A stretch of 64,000 nucleotides of DNA from Streptomyces sp. DG1A-41 (GTDB taxonomy: Bacteria > Actinomycetota > Actinomycetes > Streptomycetales > Streptomycetaceae): the NCBI RefSeq assembly GCF_037055355.1, contig NZ_CP146350.1, positions 4,735,001-4,799,000 on the forward strand, read 5' to 3'. The translations under genes were made by a program, and so were the position numbers. Position 1 is the stretch's first letter; every line of letters begins with the position of its first letter. The notes under the pieces are model-generated. The model did not search any database and was not told where the DNA came from. It saw nothing but the letters and a program-made list of their open reading frames with translations. This document shows, piece by piece, positions 1 to 9,118 of the stretch.

Positions 1-1323
1 CCGCTCGCCGGCGATGGCGTAGCCGATGCCGGCGGCGACCAGGAGGAGGGCGGTGAGGGCGGCGCCGACGATGGGCAGGGGGCCCGTGCCGTGCGGCGGG
101 CGCGGCACGGAGATCCGGGCCGCCGCGGAGTTGCGCACCCGCTGCCGGGCCCGGCCGGAGTGGCTTTCCGGCAGCGGCGCGGGCACGCGGACCGGCAGGT
201 ACCAGAAGTCGACGGTTCGGCTGCGTCCCTGTGTCCGCAGCGACTCGCACCACGTCTCGTAAGGGCCGAGCTCGTCGTAGAGCTCCAGCACCTCTGCGTG
301 GTCGTGGTCGTTCTCGCCGCAGCTCGTCACGATCAGCAGCGGATCGAACGCCCCCGTCTCGTTGCGCACCTGAGCGAACGTCCGCACCAGTGCCCGTCCG
401 TCGTTGGACTCGCTCACCCCCTTCAGATACGCCACGCAGTAGGCCGTACGCCGGTAGGCGCGGCGCCGCCAGGGACGGCGCCGGTAGGCCACGCGCAGGT
501 CCTCCAGAAAGGCGTTGATCATCAGCTTGGTGATCTGCACCGGGTCTTCGCGCCCCCAGCGGGGCTGGGTGAGCCGCAGCGCGAACCCGTCGAAGGTCCC
601 CGGGTCGCCGGGCGCCATGTACGGCTGCCGCAGCAGCCACCGGTACTCGCTGCCCAGCACCCGCCATGCCCGGAACCACACCAGCGGCAGCACGTGCAGC
701 CCGAGGAGGTACGCCCACCACGGCACGCTTCCCTGCAACGCCACCTCGGTGCTGGGGCTGCGGGCGAACCCGAGCAGCGGTCGGCGCTGAATCTCGCGGT
801 CCCGCAGTCGGCGCAACATGTCCTGGGCGTGCTGGGAGTTCGGTTCCTCCGCTGTGTAGGTCATCTCCAGCAGCCAGTTGACGAGGCCGAACCGCCGGAA
901 GCGTACGCGCTGGTCCCGCCCGTTGCGCGCGGAGGAGTACTCGGCCGCGAGCTTGACGAGCATCCGCCGGCACAGCTCGGACCGCTGCCAGGGCGGCGGG
1001 AGGTGGTCGGGGGCGGATTCGTCACTGCCCCGGTCGTCGCGGACCTCCCGCCGCATGTTGTCCACGTCGATGGACTCGTGCGGCACGCGTCGGGGTTCCG
1101 CCGCGCCGAGCGCCCGTGCGATCTGTTCGGCGAGCCCCTCCTGGTCGTCACCGATCAGACTGAGCACGGGCAGGCCGTCCCGCGCCGGCACCTCGGCCGG
1201 TAACTCGCCTTTTCGGGGACGGCGCACGAGGCTGTTGACTAGTGTGAAAAGCCGGTCGGCGGACGCGAAGACAGGTTCCACGGCTCCCCCGTGCGCCTGG
1301 TGTTCCAGCAAGTGGACCGTCAC
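1..1323 (-). CDS. Membrane-anchored protein of unknown function (C-terminus outside window)
   Basis: The open frame runs off the left edge; 441 codons are visible. An in-frame TAA lies about 12 codons upstream of GTG 1323, and no other start codon lies between, so GTG 1323 is the first possible start; it has no good ribosome binding site. The N-terminal ~400 residues look cytoplasmic and are rich in Arg and Asp/Glu. A hydrophobic, Trp-rich stretch around residues 200-220 could be a membrane segment. The last ~27 visible residues form a clear transmembrane helix beginning PLPIVGAALTALLLVAAGIG, so more protein should follow outside the membrane. Residue 41 is encoded by TTA (1201-1203), the rare bldA-dependent leucine codon. 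In Streptomyces such topology is sometimes followed by an extracellular ligand-binding domain, but that part is not visible, so no function is assigned. Confidence 0.7.
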   Translation of the reverse strand, partial: MTVHLLEHQAHGGAVEPVFASADRLFTLVNSLVRRPRKGELPAEVPARDGLPVLSLIGDDQEGLAEQIARALGAAEPRRVPHESIDVDNMRREVRDDRGSDESAPDHLPPPWQRSELCRRMLVKLAAEYSSARNGRDQRVRFRRFGLVNWLLEMTYTAEEPNSQHAQDMLRRLRDREIQRRPLLGFARSPSTEVALQGSVPWWAYLLGLHVLPLVWFRAWRVLGSEYRWLLRQPYMAPGDPGTFDGFALRLTQPRWGREDPVQITKLMINAFLEDLRVAYRRRPWRRRAYRRTAYCVAYLKGVSESNDGRALVRTFAQVRNETGAFDPLLIVTSCGENDHDHAEVLELYDELGPYETWCESLRTQGRSRTVDFWYLPVRVPAPLPESHSGRARQRVRNSAAARISVPRPPHGTGPLPIVGAALTALLLVAAGIGYAIAGER

Positions 1324-1606
1324 GCTAGACGACCGGGGTACACCACCACGGGTGCGTTACCAAGCCTTAATCTACGCGCTTCACTTGCTGCTGCGTCGGG
1401 ATCTCATAGATTCTCGCCCTGGCTGTTGGAGAGGCTGCCCGACAAGTCTCAAGCGGCCGTCTGTCGATGACCATGTGACAACACCGCTCCGTGCTGGTGA
1501 CTACGGGTCTCGCTTGACCTGGGGTGGGAAGCTTGCCGCATGGACTACGTCCCTGAGCGCGTGGCGAACCCTCCGGGAGAGATCTCTGTCCAACCCCGGC
1601 GCATCA
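1324..1606. other. Intergenic stretch without a recognised gene
   Basis: About 280 bases lie between two leftward genes. Base composition is visibly less GC-rich than its neighbours, with short A/T runs near 1365-1410 and 1470-1500. It presumably holds the promoter of the partial membrane gene; a TAGATT-like -10 element can be read on the minus strand near 1372. No convincing reading frame, terminator or repeat was found. Confidence 0.4.
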
Positions 1607-2458
1607 CTAACCGACCCGCTGCATCGCCTTCCGCTGCCGTTCCGCCATCGCGGCCCCGGACTCGCGGCGGGCCATCCTGCGCAGGACGGACGGCGCGAAA
1701 ACCAGCCCGGCGACCGCCCAGGCGCCCAGCACGCCCGCTGTCTCCAGGAGCCGCCAGGATTCGCCGATCTCGGCGGCGACCGCTTCGGCCGGCAGCAACG
1801 CGGCCCGCAGGCCGAGGCCGAGCCAGTAGACGGGGAAGATCTGCGCGACGGCCTGCAGCCAGTCGGGCAGCTCCGACAGGGGGAAGTAGATGCCGGAGAT
1901 CACGACGAGGCCCATCACCGGGAGCATCAGCAACCCGACGGTGCGCGGACTGCTGACCAGTGAGCCGACGACGGCGCCGATCGGCAGGGTCGCCAGGAGA
2001 CCCAGCGGCACCGCCCACACCAGCGTCAGCAACGCTCCGCCGCCCTGCCGGGCCACCCCGTCCACCAGGAACACGCCGATGGCGAAGGGGAGGGCCATGG
2101 AGGCGAGAGCCGTACCCGACACCATGATGATCTTGCCGACCAGGTGGCCGACCATGCCGTGCGGCACGGCCTTGGCCCGCAGCAGGGTGCCGTCCTCGCG
2201 CTCGGTCGCGAGCAGTTGCGCCGTGGTCATCATCCCGGTGAACGCGAGCGTCATGCCCAGCATGCTCGGCAGCATGAACGCGCCGGTCGAGATGCCGGCG
2301 CCCTTCAGCGGATCGTCCTTGAGCAGGAACAGCGGCACGAGGAGCAGGACCGTCCAGAGCACGTAACCGAACACGTCCTGGCCGGTGGTGAAGGTCTGCC
2401 GGAGCTCCGTCCAGCCGCGCCGCACCCCTACTCCCGCCGCGTACCACACCGGACTCAT
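1607..2458 (-). CDS. ABC-2 type transporter permease
   Basis: This 283-aa protein is the membrane half of a two-gene exporter. The start MSPVWYAAGVGVRRGW overlaps the stop of the ATPase gene by 4 nt (ATGA), indicating translational coupling. Hydrophobic segments near residues 25-45, 60-85, 105-135, 145-170, 175-200 and 235-255 give the six-helix layout of the ABC-2/DrrB family. The substrate cannot be told from sequence; family members export drugs, lipids or antibiotics. It is transcribed leftwards as the second gene after the ATPase. Confidence 0.88.
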   Translation of the reverse strand: MSPVWYAAGVGVRRGWTELRQTFTTGQDVFGYVLWTVLLLVPLFLLKDDPLKGAGISTGAFMLPSMLGMTLAFTGMMTTAQLLATEREDGTLLRAKAVPHGMVGHLVGKIIMVSGTALASMALPFAIGVFLVDGVARQGGGALLTLVWAVPLGLLATLPIGAVVGSLVSSPRTVGLLMLPVMGLVVISGIYFPLSELPDWLQAVAQIFPVYWLGLGLRAALLPAEAVAAEIGESWRLLETAGVLGAWAVAGLVFAPSVLRRMARRESGAAMAERQRKAMQRVG

Positions 2459-3426
2459 CGCGATTCCTCCCCGAAGGCGTGTGCCGCCCGCTCGTCGGGG
2501 ACGCTCCCCGCCTCCAGCTCCCGCACCATCGTCAGGTAGGTGTCCTCCAGGCTCGCCCGGCGCACCTCCAGCCCGCCGACCGCGTCGCCGTGCTCCTCGA
2601 ACAGCCGGCGGACGAAGCGGGTGGGCTCGGCCGTCGACTCCTCGAAGGGCCGCCCGTCGAGCGTCCAGCGCACGGTGGCCTCGGCCGATGCCTGCCGGGA
2701 CAGTTCCTCGGCCGGGCCGTCGGCCACGATCCGGCCGCCCGCCAGGATGAGGATCCGGTCGGCGAGCTTCTCCGCCTCGGCGAGGTCGTGCGTGGTCAGC
2801 AGCACGGTGGTGTTCTCGTCCGCGAGCCCGCGGACCAGGCCGTGGAACTCGTTCCTGGCCTCCGGGTCCAGACCCGCCGTCGGCTCGTCCAGGAACAGCA
2901 GTTCGGGCCGGCCCACGATGCCGACGGCCACGTCGAAACGCCTGCGCTGGCCGCCGGACAGGGTTCCGACCCGTTTGTCCGCCTGCTCGGTCAGGCCCAC
3001 GGCGGCGATGAGCTCGTCGGCGTCCCAGGGCCGCCGTACGAGGTCGGTGGAGTACGGCGCGTAGTACGAGCCGAGATGGGCCAGCAGTTCCCGCACCCGC
3101 CACTTGCCGTGGTCGCGCCAGGACTGCAACACGATGCCCAGGCGCGCACGCCACCGCTCGTCCCCGCGAGCCGGATCGGTGCCCAGGACGCTCACGTCAC
3201 CGGCCGAGCGCATCCGGAAGCCCTCAAGGACTTCGATCGTGGTCGTCTTGCCCGCGCCGTTCGGGCCGAGCAGCACGACGACCTCGCCTCGCCGGGCCGT
3301 GAAGCCGACCCCCTTCAGGACGTCCTGGCTGCGGTAGCGCATCCGCAGGTCCCGGACGTCGACAACCCTGTCGCTCTCCGGCGGCGGGCCGCTCCCGGCC
3401 TCGGGTAAGGCGTGAGCGGTTGTCAT
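2455..3426 (-). CDS. ABC transporter ATP-binding protein (DrrA-like)
   Basis: This 323-aa ATPase energises the adjacent ABC-2 permease. The start at 3426 was chosen because a GGGGGAC ribosome binding site sits 6-8 nt upstream; the frame stays open further upstream but without such a site. Walker A GPNGAGKTTT, signature LSGGQRRR, Walker B LLFLDEP and the switch histidine in TTHDLAEAEKLADR are intact. The C-terminal ~90 residues after the nucleotide-binding domain resemble the accessory domain of daunorubicin-resistance-type ATPases. Family membership is secure; the exported compound is unknown. Confidence 0.93.
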   Translation of the reverse strand: MTTAHALPEAGSGPPPESDRVVDVRDLRMRYRSQDVLKGVGFTARRGEVVVLLGPNGAGKTTTIEVLEGFRMRSAGDVSVLGTDPARGDERWRARLGIVLQSWRDHGKWRVRELLAHLGSYYAPYSTDLVRRPWDADELIAAVGLTEQADKRVGTLSGGQRRRFDVAVGIVGRPELLFLDEPTAGLDPEARNEFHGLVRGLADENTTVLLTTHDLAEAEKLADRILILAGGRIVADGPAEELSRQASAEATVRWTLDGRPFEESTAEPTRFVRRLFEEHGDAVGGLEVRRASLEDTYLTMVRELEAGSVPDERAAHAFGEESR

Positions 3427-3510
3427 CGATGTCCCCCCGTTCGTCTGGCAGCAGCCGGTCGGGCCGCCCCGGGCGAACACATTACCGAAGGGTCCGGAAC
3501 CGGAGCGGGC

Positions 3511-3968
3511 TCCGCGGCCAGCTCTTTCCTCCTGGCCGCGCCCGTCCGGCTGCTCATGATCTTCGCGCCGGCATGGGGCCGACCGCTCGCATCGCCGGGT
3601 CACCGCTGACCGTGCTGCCGGTGCTGCTCGTGCATCTCGCGTTCGCGGTACCGGGGTTCCCCGAGTTGTGGACCGCGGTCAGCGGCCCGGACCTCGACGG
3701 CTTCCGCGAACTGACGGCCCTCCCGGACGGTGCCGGTGCCGTCCGGGCCCAGGTCATCGCCTGGGATCTGCTGATCGGGCAGTGGATGTACCGGGAGGGC
3801 CGGCGGCTGGAGATCTCCGCCCTGGTGATGGGACAGCTGCTGGTTCTCACGATCCTGCTGTCGCCGTTCGGGCTGCTGGTGTTCCTGGGGCTGCGTGCGG
3901 TGAGGGCGCGGCGGGCGGGGCCAAGTCCTTCGACCGGCGGACCGGTTCCGAGTCAGGCGCGCAGATAG
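3511..3968 (+). pseudogene. ABA4-like (DUF4281) membrane protein, frameshifted
   Basis: Two adjacent frames together encode an ABA4/DUF4281-type small membrane protein. The N-terminal part (AASSFLLAAPVRLLMIFAPAW, first 20 residues of that stretch or so) is in one frame and ends at a TGA. The rest, from RIAGSPLTVLPVLLVHLAF to the helix ending LVFLGLRAVRARR, is in another. The switch lies at the GGGG run 3575-3578, where one missing base would restore a single frame. No convincing start codon precedes the N-terminal part, so the 5' end may also be damaged. The 3' end overlaps the convergent response-regulator gene by 16 bases. It is either a real pseudogene or an assembly indel plus an unrecognised start. 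Confidence 0.6.
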
Positions 3969-4612
3969 GCCAGTACCGCCAGGACGCGGCGGTGGTCGTC
4001 GGGGGCCGACGGGGGCAGGTCCAATTTCTGGAGGATGCTCGCGATGTGCTTGGCGACGGCCGCGTCCGTGACGACCAGGCGGCGGGCGATCGCCGCGTTG
4101 GAGCGGCCCTCGGCCATGAGGGCGAGGACCTCGCGCTCGCGGGGTGTGAGCCGGTCCAAAGGGTCGCGGCGGCGGGCGAGGAGCTGGCGTACGACCTCGG
4201 GGTCGACGACCGTCGCCCCGGCGGCGACGCGGGCGACGGCGTCGGCGAACTCCTCGACGTCGCCGATGCGTTCCTTCAGGAGGTAGCCCGTTCCGACGCT
4301 GCTGCGGCGGTCGTCCAGCAGCTCGTCGGCGAAGGTCTGCTCGACGTACTGGCTGAGCACGAGAACCGCCAGCCCGGGCTGCTCGGCCTGGAGCCGGCGG
4401 GCCGTGCGCAGGCCCTCGTCCGCCTGGCCCGGTGGCATACGGACGTCGGTGATCACCAGGTCGGGGCGGTGTTCCCGGGCGGCGGCGAGCAGGGCCGGGC
4501 CGTCGCCGACGGCGGCGAGCACCCGGTGGCCGAAGCGCTCCAGCAGGTGGACGAGACCTTCCCGCAGGAGGACGGCGTCTTCCGCGATCACCAGGCGAAG
4601 GGACTGCCGCAT
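3953..4612 (-). CDS. LuxR/NarL-family response regulator
   Basis: This 219-aa two-component regulator has a receiver domain (residues ~5-120) with acidic residues E11/D12, phospho-acceptor D56 in LVITDVRMPP and the conserved Lys in YLLKERIGD. A GerE-type helix-turn-helix (LTPREREVLALMAEGRSNAAIA) lies near residues 155-215. It starts 13 nt after the stop of the histidine kinase gene, so the pair is one operon. The divergent FtsX-type ABC exporter across a ~110-bp promoter region is the likely target, as is usual for kinase/regulator/ABC clusters in actinomycetes; that link is an inference. Confidence 0.94.
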   Translation of the reverse strand: MRQSLRLVIAEDAVLLREGLVHLLERFGHRVLAAVGDGPALLAAAREHRPDLVITDVRMPPGQADEGLRTARRLQAEQPGLAVLVLSQYVEQTFADELLDDRRSSVGTGYLLKERIGDVEEFADAVARVAAGATVVDPEVVRQLLARRRDPLDRLTPREREVLALMAEGRSNAAIARRLVVTDAAVAKHIASILQKLDLPPSAPDDHRRVLAVLAYLRA

Positions 4613-4625
4613 CAGGTCTCCGCTC

Positions 4626-5825
4626 TCAGGAGGACGGGCCGGCGCACGGGATCTCCGCTCTCAGCAGGGTGGGTCCGCCCGGCGGGCTGGACAGGAACAT
4701 TCTGCCGTCGGCGGCGGCGATCCGGTCGGCGAGGCCGACGAGGCCCGTGCCGCGAGCGGGGTCGGCGTCGCCGGAGCCGTTGTCCTCGATGTCGAGGCGG
4801 AGCACGCCGTCGCGGCAGCGGGCGGTGACGCGGCAGCGGTCGGCACCGCTGTGCCGGGCGATGTTGGTGAGGGCCTCGGCGGTCACGTAGTACGCCGTCT
4901 GCTCGACGGCGGCCGGCAGCCGGCCCGGGAGGTCGAGGTCGAGGTCGGTGGGAATCGGGCAGCGCCCTGCGATGTCCCGTGCGGCGGCGGGCAGTCCGCG
5001 TTCCGTCAGGATCTGCGGATGGATGCCCCGGATCAGTTCGCGCAGCTCGGTGAGCGCCTCCTTGGCGAGGGCGTGGGCCTCGCCGACCTGCTTCGCCGCC
5101 GCGCTGCCGGGCGGCAGGTCGAGGGTGGCCAGGCCCAGCTTCATGGTGAGGGCGACGAGCCGCTGCTGCGCGCCGTCGTGCAGGTCGCGTTCGATGCGGC
5201 GGCGTTCCGTCTCGAAGGCGTCGACGAGGCGGGCCCGGGACCGTACGACCTCGCGCAGTTCGCGGTCCTTCGGGAAGAGCACGGAACGCCCGACCGCCGC
5301 CCGGGCGCCGGCCCACGCCCCGATGGGATACGCGGCCACGGGCAGCAGCAGCGCGCCCGCGACCGGGCCCGCCACGGTCTGCCAGGGCTGGGCGGTGGGC
5401 TGGAAGGGCGTCAGGAGGAGGAAGCCCGGGATGCCGAGCGAGACCAGGACCACGGCGAGGTCCATCCAACCGACCGCCAGGACGGACACGGCGCCGTAGC
5501 CGGCGGTGCGGGGACTGTGCCGCGACCGCTGCCGGTCGGCACCGCCACCGCCACCGCCACCGCCGCCCCGGTCGACGAGAGCGAGCCGGCGGCGTTCCAG
5601 GGGACCGGCGAGGGCGACGGCGAAGACCACCAGCGCCCCCGCGCAGAGCACCCTGGCGAACGTGCCGATGGGCGCGGCGAACAGCCCGGCCACACCGAGG
5701 TAGACACCGGTCGCGAACACCCCGCCGGACAGGAGATAACCCATGGCGCGCCACGGCCAGACGGTGCGCAGGAACCCCAACGGGCTACGGGTGAGGGCCT
5801 CCAGGACGGTTCGAGGGGTGGTCAC
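4626..5825 (-). CDS. Sensor histidine kinase, NarL-partner type (HisKA_3)
   Basis: This 399-aa membrane kinase was assigned GTG 5825 as start because the first hydrophobic segment follows directly. Hydrophobic segments near residues 28-50, 57-75, 110-138 and 150-172 suggest four to six membrane passes. The phospho-acceptor His216 lies in the HisKA_3 motif ERDLHDGAQQRLVALTMKLG, followed by an N-box EALTNIARHSG and a G-box GTGLVGLADRI. A run of nine glycines (around residues 87-95), encoded by a CCACCG hexanucleotide repeat at 5541-5567, sits between membrane segments. It is translated just ahead of the response regulator. Confidence 0.92.
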   Translation of the reverse strand: MTTPRTVLEALTRSPLGFLRTVWPWRAMGYLLSGGVFATGVYLGVAGLFAAPIGTFARVLCAGALVVFAVALAGPLERRRLALVDRGGGGGGGGGADRQRSRHSPRTAGYGAVSVLAVGWMDLAVVLVSLGIPGFLLLTPFQPTAQPWQTVAGPVAGALLLPVAAYPIGAWAGARAAVGRSVLFPKDRELREVVRSRARLVDAFETERRRIERDLHDGAQQRLVALTMKLGLATLDLPPGSAAAKQVGEAHALAKEALTELRELIRGIHPQILTERGLPAAARDIAGRCPIPTDLDLDLPGRLPAAVEQTAYYVTAEALTNIARHSGADRCRVTARCRDGVLRLDIEDNGSGDADPARGTGLVGLADRIAAADGRMFLSSPPGGPTLLRAEIPCAGPSS

Positions 5826-5936
5826 GCGGTCGACCGTAGCGGCGCCGGGGGACGAAGGCAGTAGTGCCAGGTGGAGTTCCGGCTCTCGCCCGGGCGGCAA
5901 TGTGCCTGGCGGTGCTCCCGTCGTTGCCTTGAAGGC
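5826..5936. promoter_or_regulatory. Divergent promoter region between kinase/regulator and ABC exporter operons
   Basis: This 111-bp gap separates the leftward histidine kinase gene (start 5825) from the rightward ABC ATPase gene (start 5937). It must hold both promoters. No clear -35/-10 pair or dyad could be fixed by eye. GAAGG just before 5937 serves as the ribosome binding site of the ATPase gene. Confidence 0.45.
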
Positions 5937-6710
5937 ATGACCACAACGAACACCCCAACGGTGCAAGGCACTTCGGCCCTTGTCCCGGTCCAGCTCCGGT
6001 CGTTGACCAAGCAGTACGGCACCGGCGACCGCGCCGTCACGGCACTCGACGACGTCACCCTGGACTTCGCGGCCGGGACGATGACGGCCGTCATGGGCCC
6101 CTCCGGCTCCGGCAAGTCCACCCTGTTGCACTGCGCGGCGGGCATCGACCGGCCGAGCGCCGGCGAGGTGCTGATCGGCGGTACGGAACTGGGCGGGCTG
6201 GACGAGAACGCGCTCACGGTGCTGCGCCGGGACCGGATCGGATTCGTCTTCCAGGCGTTCAACCTGGTCTCGGCACTGACCGCCGCGCAGAACGTCGAAC
6301 TGCCCCTGAGACTGGCCGGGTCACGCCCCTCACCGGACGAGGTGCACGCGGCACTCGCCGCGGTCGGGCTCGCGGACCGTCACGGACACCGGCCGAGCGA
6401 ACTGTCCGGAGGCCAGCAGCAGCGCGTCGCGATCGCCCGGGCGATGATCGCCCGGCCCGCCGTCCTCTTCGCCGACGAACCGACCGGCGCGCTGGACAGC
6501 AGCGCCTCCCGGGTCGTGCTGCGGCTGCTGAGGGACCTGGTGGACAGCCGGGGACAGACGGTCGTGATGGTGACGCACGACCCGGCCGCCGCGGCGTACG
6601 CGGGCCGGGTGCTGCTGCTGGCCGACGGCCGGCTCGCGGACGAACTGCCCGGTGCCGAGGGCGCCGAGGCGATCGCGGCGCGGACGGCCGCCCTGGAGGT
6701 GCGGCCGTGA
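5937..6710 (+). CDS. ABC transporter ATP-binding protein (MacB/LolD type)
   Basis: This 257-aa ATPase has the short upstream GAAGG site. Walker A GPSGSGKST (residues 54-62), signature LSGGQQQRVAIARAM, Walker B VLFADEPTG and the H-loop VTHDP are all present. The sequence type, with LDENALTVLRRDRIGFVFQ, is that of ATPases paired with FtsX/MacB permeases, which use mechanotransmission rather than substrate channelling. It overlaps the permease gene by 4 nt (GTGA). The upstream two-component pair is the likely controller. The substrate is unknown; antimicrobial peptide resistance is common for this arrangement. Confidence 0.93.
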   Translation: MTTTNTPTVQGTSALVPVQLRSLTKQYGTGDRAVTALDDVTLDFAAGTMTAVMGPSGSGKSTLLHCAAGIDRPSAGEVLIGGTELGGLDENALTVLRRDRIGFVFQAFNLVSALTAAQNVELPLRLAGSRPSPDEVHAALAAVGLADRHGHRPSELSGGQQQRVAIARAMIARPAVLFADEPTGALDSSASRVVLRLLRDLVDSRGQTVVMVTHDPAAAAYAGRVLLLADGRLADELPGAEGAEAIAARTAALEVRP

Positions 6711-9088
6711 TCAGCCTGGCGACGGCGAGAGAGCGGTGGACCTCCTTCCTGGGGTCCTTCGTGGCCGTGGCGTTGGGCGTCGCGGTCGTCACCATGAGCG
6801 CGCTGGTGCTGCTGTCGGACGGTACGGGAGTGCCGCAGCGGCTCGCGGGCGCGCCCGTGCTGGTGAGCAGCCCGGCGGGGGCGCCGGCCGCCGGGGTGTT
6901 CACGGAGAACCCGCCGTGGGCGCCGGAGCGCGCCGAGGAACTGCGGCGGGAGCTCGAACGGCTGCCGGGAGTGGCCGCGGCGGTGGCCGACCGGTCCTTC
7001 TACGCGCAGGCGCCCGGCAGCGACCAGCGCACGGGGGAGCGGCAAGGCCACCCCTGGTCGGCCGCGGCGCTCGCCGCGTACGGCCTGAGCGGGGGCAGAC
7101 CACCGGCGGCGGACGGCGAGATCGTCGTGGACGACTCCCTCGGGCACCGGCCGGGCGAGCCCCTCACGGTGCTGACGGCACGCGGACCGCAGCGCCTCTC
7201 GGTGTCCGGCACGATCGACGGCCCCGGCTACTACGTCACCGACCGGCGGGCCGCCGAACTGGCGGGCGGGGTACGGACCATCGGGCTGGTCCTGGATCCC
7301 GGCACCGACCCCGTCCGGGTCGCGGGCGCCGCCCGGAACGCCGTCGGCGCTGACGGCACCGTCCTGACCGGAGCCTCCCGTGACGCGCTCGCACCGAAGC
7401 AGGACGAGTTGACCCGCTGGATCGGCGGCCAGGTGCTCACCGCCATGGCGCTGCTCTCCGCCTTCGTCACCGTCTTCAACGTGTCCTCGACGTTCGCGTT
7501 CGCCGTCGCCCAGCGGCGCCGCGAGTTCGGCCTGCTGCGCACGATCGGCGCGACACCGCGGCAGGTGCGGCGGCTGGTGTACGGGGAGGCCCTGGCGGTG
7601 GGCGTCGTCGGCGCCGGGGCGGGGGCGGTCGCGGGAGTGGCACTGGCGCCCGTGATGACCGGGTTGCTGATCGACGCGGGCTTCCAGCCGGCCGGCTTCG
7701 AGGTGGGCATCCGGTGGTGGGTACCGGCCGCCGCCTGGGTCCTGGGCGTGGCCGTGGCACTGGCCGGAGCGGGTGCCGCGGCACGTCGGGCCTCCCGGGT
7801 GAAGCCGCTGGAGGCGCTGCGGGAGGCCGCGGTGGACAGCCGGCCGATGACCCGCCGCCGGTGCGTCACGGGACTGGTGGCGACGGGCCTGGGCGCGGCC
7901 TGCTCGGCGGGTACGGCCTTCGCGGGGGCCGACGCCCTGGTGCTGCTGGTCCTGGGCGCGGCCATGGGCCTGACCGCCGGACTCACCCTCCTCCTGCCGG
8001 TGTTGACCCGACCCGTGATCGGGGCGCTGACCCGGCCGCTCGCCCGGCGCTGCGGTGCCACGGCCGTGCTCGTGCGCGAGAACATGCTCACCTCGGTGCG
8101 CCGCACCTGCGCCACGACCGCCCCGGTGCTGGCGACCGTCGCCTTCGCCGTGCTGATCACCAGCGCCGTGCAGACCACCCAGAGCGCCGACACCACCCGG
8201 CAGGCCGCGGCCGTACGGGCCGAGGCGGCCGTCGTGCCCAGGGGCACACCGGGCCTGTCGGACGCCGCGGTCGACCGGGTCGGGGGCACGGCGCTGCTGT
8301 CGACGACGGTCTACGGCGGCGAGGGCAGGGCGGCCCTGTCGGCGGCCGGGGTGACGCCCGGGTTCGAGCAGACGTACCGGGCGCGGGCACCCCGCTCGAA
8401 CACCGTCGTCGTCACTGCCGCCGTGGCCGCCGCGCACGGGTGGCGGGCGGGGCGTACCGCCACCCTCACCTTCGAGGACGGCCGCACCAGGCAGCTGCGC
8501 GTGGCCGCCGTGCTGGACGACTCGATGCCGTACCAGGTGTTCCTGCCGCGTGAGCTGGTACGCGCCCACGACCCGTCGGCCCTCGCGGACGTCGTGTACC
8601 GCACCACCGCCGCACCCACGCCGTCTCTCTCGGGACTCGGCGCGGAGGAGGTCCCGGTGGCGGTCCACGCGGCCTCGGACGATGCCGAGGAGGACCGGCT
8701 GGTGTGGCTGTTCACCCTGATCCTGGTCGCCATCACGGCGGGCTACACCATGATCGCCGTCGCCTCCACGGTGCTGACGGCGACCGCGGGCCGGGTGCGG
8801 GACCTCCGCGTCCTGCGCCTGTCCGGTGCGACACCGCGCCAGGTGCTGCTGGCGCTCGCGGCCGAGACGTGCTGCGTCGTCACGCTGGGCGCCGTCCTGG
8901 GGCTGGCGGTGGCGGCTCCCGCCCTGTTCGGCACGGCCTGGGGGCTGCGCCGGGAACTGGGACTGCCGGTCGAGCTGTCGGTGGCCTGGCCATGGGTCGC
9001 CGGCGTGGTGGCCGGCTGTCTGCTGCTCGCCACGGCGGCCACCGTCCTCCCGGCCCGGGCCGCCCTGCGGCGGATGCGGCGGGCGTGA
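6707..9088 (+). CDS. FtsX-family ABC transporter permease
   Basis: This 793-aa permease starts with a GTG that overlaps the ATPase stop. It has an N-terminal membrane helix (~15-40), a large extracellular domain, an FtsX domain of three helices (~245-370) with a RRREFGLLRTIGATPRQV coupling helix, a further helix pair (~395-445), a second extracellular region and a second FtsX domain (~665-790). The second domain repeats the coupling motif (LRVLRLSGATPRQVLL). This duplicated layout is typical of actinobacterial FtsX-type exporters partnered with a single ATPase. The role is inferred as export or sensing of an envelope-active compound. Confidence 0.92.
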   Translation: MISLATARERWTSFLGSFVAVALGVAVVTMSALVLLSDGTGVPQRLAGAPVLVSSPAGAPAAGVFTENPPWAPERAEELRRELERLPGVAAAVADRSFYAQAPGSDQRTGERQGHPWSAAALAAYGLSGGRPPAADGEIVVDDSLGHRPGEPLTVLTARGPQRLSVSGTIDGPGYYVTDRRAAELAGGVRTIGLVLDPGTDPVRVAGAARNAVGADGTVLTGASRDALAPKQDELTRWIGGQVLTAMALLSAFVTVFNVSSTFAFAVAQRRREFGLLRTIGATPRQVRRLVYGEALAVGVVGAGAGAVAGVALAPVMTGLLIDAGFQPAGFEVGIRWWVPAAAWVLGVAVALAGAGAAARRASRVKPLEALREAAVDSRPMTRRRCVTGLVATGLGAACSAGTAFAGADALVLLVLGAAMGLTAGLTLLLPVLTRPVIGALTRPLARRCGATAVLVRENMLTSVRRTCATTAPVLATVAFAVLITSAVQTTQSADTTRQAAAVRAEAAVVPRGTPGLSDAAVDRVGGTALLSTTVYGGEGRAALSAAGVTPGFEQTYRARAPRSNTVVVTAAVAAAHGWRAGRTATLTFEDGRTRQLRVAAVLDDSMPYQVFLPRELVRAHDPSALADVVYRTTAAPTPSLSGLGAEEVPVAVHAASDDAEEDRLVWLFTLILVAITAGYTMIAVASTVLTATAGRVRDLRVLRLSGATPRQVLLALAAETCCVVTLGAVLGLAVAAPALFGTAWGLRRELGLPVELSVAWPWVAGVVAGCLLLATAATVLPARAALRRMRRA

Positions 9089-9118
9089 CCGGACGGACCG
9101 GGCCGGGAGAACGGACGG

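Noticed and set aside
91..1203. Plus-strand frame of 370 codons at the left edge
   Set aside because: It is antisense to a better frame on the minus strand that ends with a real membrane helix and runs off the window.
1324..1606. Possible insertion-sequence scar in the AT-richer gap
   Set aside because: No terminal inverted repeats, target duplication or transposase-like codons could be found.
5541..5567. Phase-variable repeat in the histidine kinase glycine run
   Set aside because: The hexanucleotide repeat changes length in whole codons, so it would not switch the gene off; no evidence of variation is available.
6380..8668. Long minus-strand frame opposite the FtsX permease
   Set aside because: Arg/Gly/His-rich low-complexity product; the permease frame has proper helices and a coupled start.
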